DNA of 33,493 bases from Clostridia bacterium (GTDB lineage: Bacteria; Bacillota; Clostridia; Oscillospirales; CAG-272): assembly GCA_017452475.1 (NCBI GenBank), contig JAFTMJ010000006.1:1-33493 (forward strand), in the 5' to 3' direction. The position numbers and the translations under genes were made by a program. Under the pieces are notes generated by a model, which made no database searches, had not been told where the DNA came from, and was given only the letters and a program-made list of their open reading frames with translations. Positions 7,484 through 14,554 of this stretch are shown here, one piece after another; within the stretch, counting starts at the first letter, position 1, and each line of letters starts with the position of its first letter.

Positions 7484-8317
7484 TTACTTTAGCTCGTCGA
7501 GCTTTGCAATTACATCCTCTGCGGTTCTGCAGCTATCAAAGTCAGTGCAGTCCTCGGGAACGATAAGAACCTGTGCAGCATCGTAGTAAGATGTGGAGAA
7601 GTTAACAGACTTAGCTCTTTCTTCGTTTACGGAAAGGCCTGCAGCGGCAACGTCAACACCGTTCTTACCAACGGATGTAACAACTGCGTCAAACTCCATA
7701 TCCTTAATTACAAGCTCAAGGTCAAGCTTCTCAGCAACGAGAGCCATAATTTCAATGTCAATGCCGTAGAACTTTTCGCCTTCCTTGTACTCGAATGGAG
7801 CAAAGGCTGCGTTTGTAGCAACAACGAGCTGCTTGTCAGGGTTGCTAACATCCTCTTTTGCGGAAACAACGCCAACCAAGTTTTTGCCCTGTGCATACTT
7901 GTCAATGATAGCCTTGATAGCATCTTGCTCTGTTGCAAGAATGTTGTTAATGCTTGCCAAAAGGTCAGCCTGAGCCTTGTCAACACCGAAAGCGTATGTT
8001 TCCTCAGTTAGCTCAATGTCGATAACCTTAATGCCCTTGATAGCCTTTTTGAGCTGGAGAGCAGGAGCCTTGTCAATGATAACGTACTCAACAGCACCGC
8101 TCTTCATATCAGCAATTGCAAGACCGCCGTTTGAATAGCCCTTTGCGGCATAGCCGTCAAGACCCTCAAAGCCCCAGTCGGGATCACCGTTAACAAAGTA
8201 CTCACCTGTTGTGCCTGCCTGAACGCCGATTTGAATATCGTCGCCGCAGGAGGCAAGAATACCGATTGTACCTGTAAGCATAAACAAGCACAAAATTAAT
8301 GAGATAATTTTTTTCAT
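7484..8317 (-). CDS. Amino acid ABC transporter binding lipoprotein, circularly permuted
   Basis: This 277-aa lipoprotein has a lipobox LASC with lipid at Cys24. It contains every block of the SBP_bac_3 family, but in rotated order. Residues 28-81 hold the block that is normally central (GVQAGTTGEY at 31-40, then GGLAIADMKSGAVEYVIID). Residues 99-142 hold the normal C-terminus (IDIELTEETYAFGV, then IIDKYAQG). Residues 163-254 hold the normal N-terminus (QLVVATNAAFAPFEY, GIDIEIM, GLSVNEERAKSVNFSTSYY). The protein ends at KLDELK, which in ordinary members runs straight into the GVQAGTT block. The ORF is intact and sits behind its own promoter, upstream of permease and ATPase. It likely captures a polar amino acid. 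Confidence 0.88.
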   Translation of the reverse strand: MKKIISLILCLFMLTGTIGILASCGDDIQIGVQAGTTGEYFVNGDPDWGFEGLDGYAAKGYSNGGLAIADMKSGAVEYVIIDKAPALQLKKAIKGIKVIDIELTEETYAFGVDKAQADLLASINNILATEQDAIKAIIDKYAQGKNLVGVVSAKEDVSNPDKQLVVATNAAFAPFEYKEGEKFYGIDIEIMALVAEKLDLELVIKDMEFDAVVTSVGKNGVDVAAAGLSVNEERAKSVNFSTSYYDAAQVLIVPEDCTDFDSCRTAEDVIAKLDELK

Positions 8318-8352
8318 AATTCTATTCCTCCGAAAATTTATATTTTCAAATA

Positions 8353-8381
8353 ATTATACTATTATTTATGTAAAAAGTCAA
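8353..8381 (-). promoter_or_regulatory. Sigma-A promoter for the ABC transporter genes
   Basis: On the minus strand, TTGACT (8376-8381), a 17-nt spacer and TATAAT (8353-8358) lie in the 79-nt gap between the two binding-protein genes. It lets the first binding protein, permease and ATPase be expressed apart from the upstream housekeeping run. Confidence 0.75.
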
Positions 8382-8396
8382 TAGGTTGTTGAATAA

Positions 8397-9260
8397 TTAT
8401 TCGTTTATATCCTTAACAATCAGCGCGCCTGCGCATTGGTCAACTATGACAAGGTCCACCTTTTCGCTAATCAGCGCTTGGGCTGCGTGGACGGCGGAGG
8501 CATATTCCACAGGGGTTATCGCATAGCCTGCAAAGCCCAAAGACTTGTCCCCCTTTACATAAAGGGCGCTGGTGGAATTCTTTTGGCAGCCCACCTTGAC
8601 GGAGCTACCCATAGAGCTTAACACCTTTTCCACATCTGCCCTTGTTTTACAATCATCAAAGGTGGTGTCATCTGCACGGACTATGATGGTTTGAGATGCC
8701 TCATAATATGTATCGGAGAAGGAAACAAGCTTTTCTCGGTCACTCGTGACGGTTAAGCCTGCCATTGCAATGTCCGCATTGCCTGCGGCAACCTCGTTTA
8801 GAAGCTCGCCCAAGGGCTTTTCCTTAATTACAAGCTCTGCCCCCATTTCCTTGGCGACAAGGGAGGCGATTTCAATGTCAATGCCGCTGAATTGCTTGCC
8901 CTTGCCGCTTTCGTACTTGGCAAATTCAAAGGGAGAGAAGGGGATGTGGGTAACAACCACAAGCTGCTTCTTTGTTAGGCTTTCCACGCCTGCAGACACC
9001 TTTAAATATTCATCCTCATTGCCTGAAAAATATTTTTCCACAATTTCGTTTAAGGTGCCGTCCTTCTTTATGCGGTCAAGCACGGTGTTGACGGTGGACA
9101 AAAGCTCCTTGTCGTTTTTATTAACCGCATATGCGTATTTTTCGTTTGTTAGCTTAATGTCAATGCTCTTTACCCTGTCCCGCATACAGGAGCCCAAGGA
9201 AAGGACAAGGGTGGCTAAAATTATTAGGGAAATTGCTGAGGAAATTAACCGTTTCATCAT
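8397..9260 (-). CDS. Second binding lipoprotein, permuted at a different point
   Basis: This 287-aa lipoprotein has lipobox LGSC with lipid at Cys25. It is also an SBP_bac_3 member with rotated order, but the cut differs from its neighbour's. Residues 33-78 hold the normal C-terminal block (IDIKLTNEKYAYAV, then EIVEKYF). Residues 99-194 hold the normal N-terminal half (QLVVVTHIPFSPFEF, GIDIEIA, AGLTVTSDREKLVSFSDTYY). Residues 221-282 hold the normal central block (VKVGCQKNSTSALYV, then VDLVIVDQCAGALIV). It ends at KDINE, where ordinary members continue into the IDIKLT strand. It lies 9 nt after the CPBP gene and probably feeds the same permease. Confidence 0.86.
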   Translation of the reverse strand: MMKRLISSAISLIILATLVLSLGSCMRDRVKSIDIKLTNEKYAYAVNKNDKELLSTVNTVLDRIKKDGTLNEIVEKYFSGNEDEYLKVSAGVESLTKKQLVVVTHIPFSPFEFAKYESGKGKQFSGIDIEIASLVAKEMGAELVIKEKPLGELLNEVAAGNADIAMAGLTVTSDREKLVSFSDTYYEASQTIIVRADDTTFDDCKTRADVEKVLSSMGSSVKVGCQKNSTSALYVKGDKSLGFAGYAITPVEYASAVHAAQALISEKVDLVIVDQCAGALIVKDINE

Positions 9261-9269
9261 AATCCACCT

Positions 9270-10280
9270 TTAAAAATTCACTTCAAAATCTGAAATTTCT
9301 GTATTTTTAGTTTTTGTCAGCAACAGTAAAACCGTTGCGATAATAATTATTACAGTTGCGCAAAGCCCGCCCTCAATGCCGTAGGTGCCGCCGCTTAGGA
9401 GCGCAAGATTGTTAATTGGGGTGACCTTGATAACCGAGGGCATAACATTCATACCGCTGACGCTTACGCCAAAGACGTTGCCCTGCACAAAGTTCCAAGC
9501 GGCGTGGATGGCGGTTGCGCCAACAATACTGCCCCGCTTGAACACATAAGCACCCAAGAAAAAGCCCATTAAAAATGTGTTTAGTATGGAAAGGATGCCC
9601 ACGCCTGAGTTTCCAAGGTGCATAAGGGAAAAGGCAACGGAGCTTACCGCCACTGCCACCGCAGGACGGTAGTCACGGGCGACGGATGTCATAAAATATC
9701 CTCTGAACAGCATTTCTTCGCCAAAGGCTTGAAAAATAAACGCAAGGAAAAAGAGAATAATGATGGGCTCAAAGCTAATGCTTGACCACAAAATGTCCAC
9801 GCCACGGGTTGCATATGCAAAAAGCAGGGAGGCAACAAGCATACCTGCGCCGATTAAATAGCCAATAAGAAATTCGGGCAGAAAGCCGTTTTTCCTAATA
9901 CCCATTGAGGAAATGCCGCGCTTTTCGTATTTTTTGCAATAGAAAATTGCAACAAGAACATATGCGGAGCTGATAAACAGGCTTGCAACCTGCACCCACG
10001 GGGGTATGTTAAAAATTGCCAGCTCAACCGCATTTGCATAGTCTTCCATTGTGCCGTCCCCGTACAGGTAAACGGTTATGGACTTTAAAATGCCTTTGTC
10101 GGTCATTAGGTATATAAATATGGGGATTGACTGTAAAATGCCTACCAAAAGCGAGGCGATAATGGCAACCACAACAAAGTGCAAAACGCTGCGCCCCATC
10201 GGTGTTGGGATGTGGTTGTATGCTGCCTCATCTACCATTTTTGTCCGTTTTAGGCTAAAAAGCCTTCTTAAAAAATCCAT
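9270..10280 (-). CDS. CPBP family intramembrane metalloprotease
   Basis: This 336-aa polytopic protein has about eight hydrophobic segments. The CPBP (CAAX protease and bacteriocin-processing) motifs are complete: EExxxR at 188-193 (FGEEMLFRGYF), His221 (SLMHLGNSG) and HxxxN at 259-263 (IHAAWNFVQG), which together hold the catalytic metal in the membrane. The N-terminal 30 residues are cytoplasmic and basic. It is 8 nt after the NUDIX gene stop and 9 nt before the second binding protein, so it belongs to the minus-strand run. Bacterial members act in bacteriocin immunity or membrane-protein processing; its substrate here is unknown. Confidence 0.88.
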   Translation of the reverse strand: MDFLRRLFSLKRTKMVDEAAYNHIPTPMGRSVLHFVVVAIIASLLVGILQSIPIFIYLMTDKGILKSITVYLYGDGTMEDYANAVELAIFNIPPWVQVASLFISSAYVLVAIFYCKKYEKRGISSMGIRKNGFLPEFLIGYLIGAGMLVASLLFAYATRGVDILWSSISFEPIIILFFLAFIFQAFGEEMLFRGYFMTSVARDYRPAVAVAVSSVAFSLMHLGNSGVGILSILNTFLMGFFLGAYVFKRGSIVGATAIHAAWNFVQGNVFGVSVSGMNVMPSVIKVTPINNLALLSGGTYGIEGGLCATVIIIIATVLLLLTKTKNTEISDFEVNF

Positions 10281-10288
10281 TTTTTCTC

Positions 10289-10837
10289 CTAAAGAGCATT
10301 TCTTTCTCTTAAAATTTTGTCAGCCTTAAGGATGGCAATTTGTGTTTTGGAGTCCTTGATTTCACCGTTCATTACCATATTAACAAGGGTGCTTAAGGGG
10401 ATTTTTTCAACCTCCAAAAACTCACCGTCATCGGGGTGGGCGTTTTTGTAGGTTAAGCCTGTGGCAAGGTACATTTGTATTCTTTCGTCAAAAATCGCCA
10501 CGGTGGTATAAAGCTCGCCAATATGCTCAACGCGCTTTGCCACAACGCCGCTTTCCTCCTCTAATTCCCGCAGGGCAGCCTCCAAGGGGTCCTCGTTTGG
10601 TTCAAGCTTGCCTGCCGGCACTTCGAGGAGAGCTTCCCCCATTGCGTACCTGAATTGGCGCACCATAATTACCTCGTTATCATCGGTTACGGGAATGACG
10701 CAAACTGCGCCCGGGTGGCGCACAACCTCACGAATTGCGGTTTTGCCGTCGGGCAGCTCCACTTGGTCAACAAAAAGCTTTACAACAACTCCGTCAAAAA
10801 CCTGGCGGGATGATATTTTTTTCTCAAAAAGCTCCAT
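10289..10837 (-). CDS. nudF: NUDIX hydrolase, ADP-ribose pyrophosphatase type
   Basis: This 182-aa cytoplasmic enzyme likely cleaves ADP-ribose to AMP and ribose 5-phosphate. The NUDIX box spans residues 76-98 (from GKLEPNEDP to RELEEESGV). The upstream VRQFRYAMGEALLEVPAGKLE segment is characteristic of ADP-ribose pyrophosphatases (NudF/YqkG group), as is the domain-swapping N-terminal strand region (residues 1-45). The length is slightly below that of E. coli NudF and close to the Bacillus enzyme. It starts 1 nt after the lipoprotein stop and is 8 nt before the CPBP gene. Confidence 0.88.
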   Translation of the reverse strand: MELFEKKISSRQVFDGVVVKLFVDQVELPDGKTAIREVVRHPGAVCVIPVTDDNEVIMVRQFRYAMGEALLEVPAGKLEPNEDPLEAALRELEEESGVVAKRVEHIGELYTTVAIFDERIQMYLATGLTYKNAHPDDGEFLEVEKIPLSTLVNMVMNGEIKDSKTQIAILKADKILRERNAL

Positions 10838-10838
10838 T

Positions 10839-11537
10839 TTATCTCCTTGTAAATGACAATTTTACATCTGTGCCGTTAATTGTGGTTTCAAGCTCCAAGG
10901 TGTCACCGTCAACATCAAAATCGTACCTTATAAGGTCATTTTTGATGCCGGGGACAAACTCGTTTGCTATATAAATGCAGTCATCGTTTACGGAATAGTA
11001 GAAGGTGTATGAGGCACCCCCTACTCCTCCTGCTGAGATTGTGCCTGTGTAGTCCTTTTTGAAGGTCCAATACTCGCCCTTGTGTGCCTTGTCCTCCCAA
11101 GTGCCCACAATGGAGCTGTTGTCCTCAACAAAGTCAATGTTATAGGGCACCAAAACCATTTCCTCTTCGCTCATTTCGTCATTTTTGTCAAGGTAAACCA
11201 TAACAAGCTCACCGTCCTCTGTTATGGAAAACTTGTTTTCCACATAGTAAACGCTGCCGCTGTATTCCTCAACAAATTTTATAATCATCACATTTTTATC
11301 AACAGTATAGGTGCCCATGTCCTTGGAAAACTCAATACCGTATTTATATTCTCTTAGCTCTGCTGTGCCGTCCTTAAAAAATTCGTAGGTGATGTAGCTT
11401 GCCTCGTCATAGTCCTCCTCGCACCATTTGCCAATGAGGGACTTGCCGTCATATACATAGCTTTCATCAAATTTGCTACATGCAAAAATGCAAAAGGAGC
11501 ATATCAGCACAAGCAAAATACAAGCAATTCTTTTCAT
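10839..11537 (-). CDS. Lipoprotein with two lipocalin-like repeats
   Basis: This 232-aa lipoprotein has a signal ending IFAC (Cys20). It contains two related beta-rich units. The first begins SLIGKWCEEDYDE (about residue 33), followed by YEFFKDGTAELR. The second begins SIVGTWEDKAHKGE (about residue 142), followed by WTFKKDYTGTIS. The I-x-G-x-W start, then F-x-x-D-G/Y-T, is typical of small lipocalin-like domains found in clostridial lipoproteins of unknown function. The start codon overlaps the histidine phosphatase stop by 4 nt. A surface sensing or binding role is possible, but there is no direct evidence. Confidence 0.75.
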   Translation of the reverse strand: MKRIACILLVLICSFCIFACSKFDESYVYDGKSLIGKWCEEDYDEASYITYEFFKDGTAELREYKYGIEFSKDMGTYTVDKNVMIIKFVEEYSGSVYYVENKFSITEDGELVMVYLDKNDEMSEEEMVLVPYNIDFVEDNSSIVGTWEDKAHKGEYWTFKKDYTGTISAGGVGGASYTFYYSVNDDCIYIANEFVPGIKNDLIRYDFDVDGDTLELETTINGTDVKLSFTRR

Positions 11538-12166
11538 ATTTCCTCCAAAAATTCGTCCAAGCGGTCACTTGGCACATTGTACCCCTGCAAAATTGCCTCG
11601 CTGCCGTTATAGGAATAAACAACTAAGTGGCAGTTTAGCAAAAACGGGGCGGTGATTTCGTAGCCGGGCGCTTTTTTTGCGTTGTCCGCAAAAATGCGGG
11701 TTACTGCGCCGTGGGTTACCACAAGGATGTTTTCCTTGGTTGACGCAGTGTCCTTAATAAAATCCTTTACACGGCTGATAAGGCTGCTGACAGGCTCTAA
11801 GGTGGGCTGCTCCGTAACATCCGTCATTATATACTTACTGTTGGTGTCGAAGGGAGTGCCCGAAAGGTCCCCGAAATCACGTTCGGTTACACGGTCATCA
11901 CAGTAGACACAGCCACAGCCGATTGAAGCGGCAATGGTGTCCCCTGTTACGCTTGCGCGGAGAAGGGGGCTGGAAACAACCTTATCAAACACAATGCCCG
12001 TTTTGTCGCAGGCATTTTTTATGCCTTGGGCGGTAAGGGCTGCCTGCTCAAGCCCTGTTTCGTTTAATGGAATATCCTCCCGCCCCTGCATAAGTCCCTT
12101 GGTGTTCCAATCGGTCTGACCGTGGCGGACAAAGATTATTAACCCTTTTTTCTTACTTAAATCCAT
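11534..12166 (-). CDS. Histidine phosphatase family protein (PGM-like)
   Basis: This 210-aa cytoplasmic protein belongs to the phosphoglycerate-mutase-like histidine phosphatases. The catalytic RHGQTDWN motif is at 14-21, with the phospho-acceptor His at 15. A TERDFGDLSG segment supplies the acid residue, and VTHGAVTR near the C-terminus supplies the second His. LMQGREDIPLNETG after the RHG motif is typical of CobC/GpmB-like members. The actual substrate could be a small phosphorylated metabolite; no cobalamin genes are nearby. It shares one nucleotide with the dut stop (TAATG) and overlaps the lipoprotein start by 4 nt, so translation is coupled. Confidence 0.88.
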   Translation of the reverse strand: MDLSKKKGLIIFVRHGQTDWNTKGLMQGREDIPLNETGLEQAALTAQGIKNACDKTGIVFDKVVSSPLLRASVTGDTIAASIGCGCVYCDDRVTERDFGDLSGTPFDTNSKYIMTDVTEQPTLEPVSSLISRVKDFIKDTASTKENILVVTHGAVTRIFADNAKKAPGYEITAPFLLNCHLVVYSYNGSEAILQGYNVPSDRLDEFLEEI

Positions 12167-12603
12167 TATTTTGTTCCTGTTGAGCCAAAGCCGCCGCTAC
12201 CTCTTTCTGTGTCAGAAAGAGTGTCCACCTCTTCAAACTCTGCGGTGATGTAAGGGGCGATTACCATTTGGGCAATTCTTTCTTTCGGTTCTACTGTTTG
12301 CTCTGTTAGGGAATGGTTGTGCAGCGCCACCATTATTTCTCCGCGATAGTCACAGTCCACCACGCCAACCTTGTTGGCAGGGGCAAGACCGCGCTTGGAG
12401 GCAAGACCGCTTCTTGCATAGATAAAGGCGGCGTAGCCCACGGGCAATTCGATTGATAAGCCTGTTTTTATAAGCTTGGTTTCCCCCGGCTTTATGGCTT
12501 CTGCTGTGTCAATGCAGGCGTACAAATCTGCACCTGCCGCATAGGGAGAGCCGTAGGTAGGGATAACTGCGTTTGGGTTTAGCTTTTTTATTTTAACATT
12601 CAT
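12166..12603 (-). CDS. dut: dUTP diphosphatase
   Basis: This 145-aa trimeric dUTPase converts dUTP to dUMP and pyrophosphate, keeping uracil out of DNA and supplying dUMP for dTMP. All five conserved motifs are visible: AGADLYA, ARSGLASKRG, NKVGVVDCDYRGEI, ERIAQMVI and the C-terminal RGSGGFGSTG arm. The length is standard. It overlaps the alkD stop by 4 nt and the histidine phosphatase start by 1 nt. Its placement with alkD and two NUDIX genes suggests a nucleotide-pool and DNA-maintenance transcript. Confidence 0.96.
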   Translation of the reverse strand: MNVKIKKLNPNAVIPTYGSPYAAGADLYACIDTAEAIKPGETKLIKTGLSIELPVGYAAFIYARSGLASKRGLAPANKVGVVDCDYRGEIMVALHNHSLTEQTVEPKERIAQMVIAPYITAEFEEVDTLSDTERGSGGFGSTGTK

Positions 12604-13361
12604 TTTATTTTTAGACTCCTTAGGTATGTCTTTTGGTCGCTTGTAATTTGGTAGCTTTCGATAGCCTTTTGGATTGCCTTGTTATGCACCCAACCGTTTA
12701 GCTCCCTGCTTTCTATAAGGGGCAGGGTACGGCTGTACTCCTTGATTAAGCAAAAGCTGACAAGCCAGGCAAGCGCCATGCTAACATAGTAGCTATAGCT
12801 TGCAGGGGTCGGCTTTTTTGCGCACAAGGGAGAGATGTCCTTGCAAATTTTAAAAATTTCATCAAGATATTTACCCTCTATGTAGTAGCTTAAAAGGCAA
12901 ACAAGCCCAAAACGAATTGTGTAGGTGCTGCTCAAGGGGGACAAAAAGCACTTTGGTATATCGCCGTAAACGGACAAATCAATGCAGGATTTGACAAAGG
13001 GGAGGGACCTTTCCTTGTCCTTGAAAAAGGATTTTAGGTGGGCGCAAAGCCCGTCGCATACCGCCCAGTTGTCCACATAGGGCAAAAACCGTATAAGGTG
13101 AGCCTTAAGCTCCGTATAATCGCAATTAAGGTTGCCGAGCATAAAGGCGTGGGTTATATTCTCGTCATAATATTTGTGGGGCAGTGAGCTTAAAAAACGC
13201 GCCCCTGTGTCCGTATTTGCATATTTTTTCGCAATTTTTTGCGCTATTGGTGAACGGACACCCAAAACCAAATCCCTGTCAACGGTGGGGATTAGCCTTG
13301 TGTGAAACGCCCTGTAGCCCTCATCCGCGCATGATATAAGCTCCTTAAGTATGGTTTCCAT
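12600..13361 (-). CDS. AlkD-like DNA alkylation repair protein
   Basis: This 253-aa HEAT-like helical protein resembles AlkD, a glycosylase that removes alkylated purines without base flipping. From the start METILKEL, the conserved pair W99xxxD103 (YVDNWAVCDGL) corresponds to the catalytic Trp/Asp of AlkD. Arg150 (TYTIRFGL) and Trp199 (MALAWLV) fit the other DNA-contacting residues. An upstream in-frame ATG at 13421 would place the promoter inside the gene, so I chose 13361, which has an AAAGGG site 7 nt upstream. It is the first gene of the minus-strand run and overlaps dut by 4 nt. Confidence 0.85.
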   Translation of the reverse strand: METILKELISCADEGYRAFHTRLIPTVDRDLVLGVRSPIAQKIAKKYANTDTGARFLSSLPHKYYDENITHAFMLGNLNCDYTELKAHLIRFLPYVDNWAVCDGLCAHLKSFFKDKERSLPFVKSCIDLSVYGDIPKCFLSPLSSTYTIRFGLVCLLSYYIEGKYLDEIFKICKDISPLCAKKPTPASYSYYVSMALAWLVSFCLIKEYSRTLPLIESRELNGWVHNKAIQKAIESYQITSDQKTYLRSLKIK

Positions 13362-13392
13362 AATCGCACCCTTTAAATAGTTATACATAATA

Positions 13393-13421
13393 ATTATAAC
13401 AAAATCAATTGCATATTTCAA
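13393..13421 (-). promoter_or_regulatory. Promoter of the alkD-dut operon
   Basis: On the minus strand, TTGAAA (13416-13421), a 17-nt spacer and TATAAT (13393-13398) lie about 32 nt before the alkD start at 13361. A second overlapping pair (TTGATT, 17 nt, TATAAC) lies about 10 nt downstream. Confidence 0.65.
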
Positions 13422-13448
13422 TACAAATGAGAAATATTATAAATAACA

Positions 13449-13478
13449 AAAGCACGTAGCCTTTAAACTACGTGCTTT
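13449..13478 (-). terminator. Rho-independent terminator after the SLOG gene
   Basis: An 11-bp stem (13449-13459 with 13468-13478) is followed on the minus strand by a T-rich tail. It sits directly after the SLOG gene stop at 13480 and insulates the alkD operon from it. Confidence 0.8.
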
Positions 13479-13479
13479 G

Positions 13480-13986
13480 TTATACAAGAAATTCATTTAG
13501 CATTATATATTTAAAGGCTTTTCCTTTCTTTGTTCCATATTTTATGGTGTTCCAAGTTCCGCCTTTTTGAATGCCGTTCCAAATAGCTAAAACTAAATCA
13601 GCCCTATCTACCATAAACTCGTTTCTTTTTTGCATGCATCCCTTGTGGAAATATGGAGAAACTGTGTGAACTCTGTTACACATTTTTAACAGAGTGATTC
13701 TATCTAATGTTTTTTCAGTCGGGTTCTTTGATGGATTGATAGGAAAGGGCAGGGCTGCTTCCAATGAAATATTATAACCTTCGTTATCCCTTAAGTGAAT
13801 AACAGCATTGGCAAAGTCTGTGTCGGCTCCGTCAGCTACTCCAAAAATAAACGTGAGATAGCCTGCGTGTATCAACTTTGTAATTTCTGAAAGCAGCTTT
13901 TCTTGATAAAACACATATTCGATACTGTTTTCCTCTCTTGAAAAGGGAAAACCTGCAGGTCTATGGCCTGTTACACAGCAAATCAT
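13480..13986 (-). CDS. SLOG/DUF1273 family protein (YpsA-like)
   Basis: This 168-aa protein is of the SLOG superfamily, a Rossmann-like fold that binds nucleotides or nucleotide-derived ligands. From the start MICCVTGHRP, the N-terminal VTGHRP loop, the central FGVADGADTDFANAV glycine/aspartate motif, KRNEFMVDRADLVLAIWNG and the GGTWNTIKY loop are all in the order seen in DUF1273/YpsA-like proteins. I chose 13986 because an AAAGGAGATG site precedes it; the in-frame codon at 14019 has none. It is divergent from an XRE regulator, with a palindrome at the promoter edge. Relatives occur in stress and prophage or defence contexts; the role here is unknown. Confidence 0.78.
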   Translation of the reverse strand: MICCVTGHRPAGFPFSREENSIEYVFYQEKLLSEITKLIHAGYLTFIFGVADGADTDFANAVIHLRDNEGYNISLEAALPFPINPSKNPTEKTLDRITLLKMCNRVHTVSPYFHKGCMQKRNEFMVDRADLVLAIWNGIQKGGTWNTIKYGTKKGKAFKYIMLNEFLV

Positions 13987-14030
13987 TTTACATCTCCTTT
14001 TGACCAGTATCACGGACAATATTTATTTTG

Positions 14031-14059
14031 ATTATATCATACAATTTAATTAATTGCAA
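14031..14059 (-). promoter_or_regulatory. Promoter of the SLOG gene
   Basis: On the minus strand, TTGCAA (14054-14059), a 17-nt spacer and TATAAT (14031-14036) lie 45 nt before the start at 13986. Confidence 0.65.
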
Positions 14060-14070
14060 CCAATATTGGT
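14059..14070. promoter_or_regulatory. Palindromic operator candidate
   Basis: ACCAATATTGGT is a perfect 12-bp palindrome that abuts the -35 element of the SLOG promoter and lies 27 nt upstream of the XRE gene. A related half, GACCAGTAT, occurs at 14002-14010. It is a likely binding site for the adjacent XRE protein, controlling both genes. This is inference. Confidence 0.45.
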
Positions 14071-14096
14071 CGAAAATTCAATTGTGAGGTATAAAA

Positions 14097-14345
14097 ATGG
14101 AACAAAAGCTACGCAGAGATAGAAAAATTGGAGATAATTTACGTTCGTTAAGGGATAAGAATAATTTATCACAAGAAAAGCTCTGTGCAGAGCTTCAACG
14201 CAGAGGATGTGATATTGGAAGAAGTAGCTATGCCAAATATGAAGCCGGGGAGCTTAATGTTAAAATAAGCATTCTAATAGAATTGAAAAAAATTTACAAT
14301 TGCTCCTATGATGATTTCTTTGACGGTCTTGATGTAAAGAGTTAA
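14097..14345 (+). CDS. XRE-family HTH transcriptional regulator
   Basis: This 82-aa protein is almost entirely one HTH_3 domain. IGDNLRSLRDKNNLSQEKLCAEL (residues 11-33) forms helices 1 and 2. DIGRSSYAKYEAGE contains the recognition helix, and ISILIELKKIYNCSYDDFF forms helices 4 and 5. There is no extra sensor domain. Translation starts after GTGAGGT. The gene is divergent from the SLOG gene, shares a 110-nt control region with it, and is followed by a strong terminator. It probably represses the SLOG gene and itself. Confidence 0.85.
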   Translation: MEQKLRRDRKIGDNLRSLRDKNNLSQEKLCAELQRRGCDIGRSSYAKYEAGELNVKISILIELKKIYNCSYDDFFDGLDVKS

Positions 14346-14358
14346 ATAGTAAAAAATG

Positions 14359-14403
14359 ATATGCACCCCAAAAGCATCTAACTTTTGAGGTGCATATTTT
14401 TAT
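14359..14403 (+). terminator. Rho-independent terminator after the XRE gene
   Basis: A 16-position stem with one mismatch (14359-14374 with 14382-14397) has a 7-nt loop and is followed by TTTTTAT. Confidence 0.88.
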
Positions 14404-14420
14404 GAAATGTGCTATGCATA

Positions 14421-14553
14421 TGAAATGAAATAAAACCACCTATGCCCGCAGGTATTCCATGCTTGTGAAGCAAGCATTTCAAGACCGACAGGTCATTTCA
14501 AAAATCCGCCGGCGGATTTATTTCATTGCGTGTTATCCGTGCGGATAGCGTGC
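14421..14553. repeat. Hairpin-chain interspersed repeat, copy 2
   Basis: The terminal arm AATGAAATAAA (14424-14434) is inverted at 14517-14527. Inside are hairpins ATGCTTG-tgaag-CAAGCAT (14459-14477), GACC-gaca-GGTC and the full palindrome AAATCCGCCGGCGGATTT (14502-14519). TATCCG-tg-CGGATA follows at 14534-14547. The stems differ from copy 1, but pairing, linkers and ends are kept. It lies just after the fucO stop, in the same orientation to its minus-strand gene as copy 1. Confidence 0.75.
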
Positions 14554-14554
14554 A

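Noticed and set aside
7484..9260. The two binding-protein genes as pieces of one broken gene, or frameshift products
   Set aside because: Each ORF has its own signal peptide and lipobox and contains all three family blocks exactly once, so neither is a fragment. A promoter and ribosome binding site separate them.
13362..13421. Longer alkD start at 13421
   Set aside because: The added residues are hydrophobic and unlike AlkD, the start lies on the -35 element, and no ribosome binding site precedes it.
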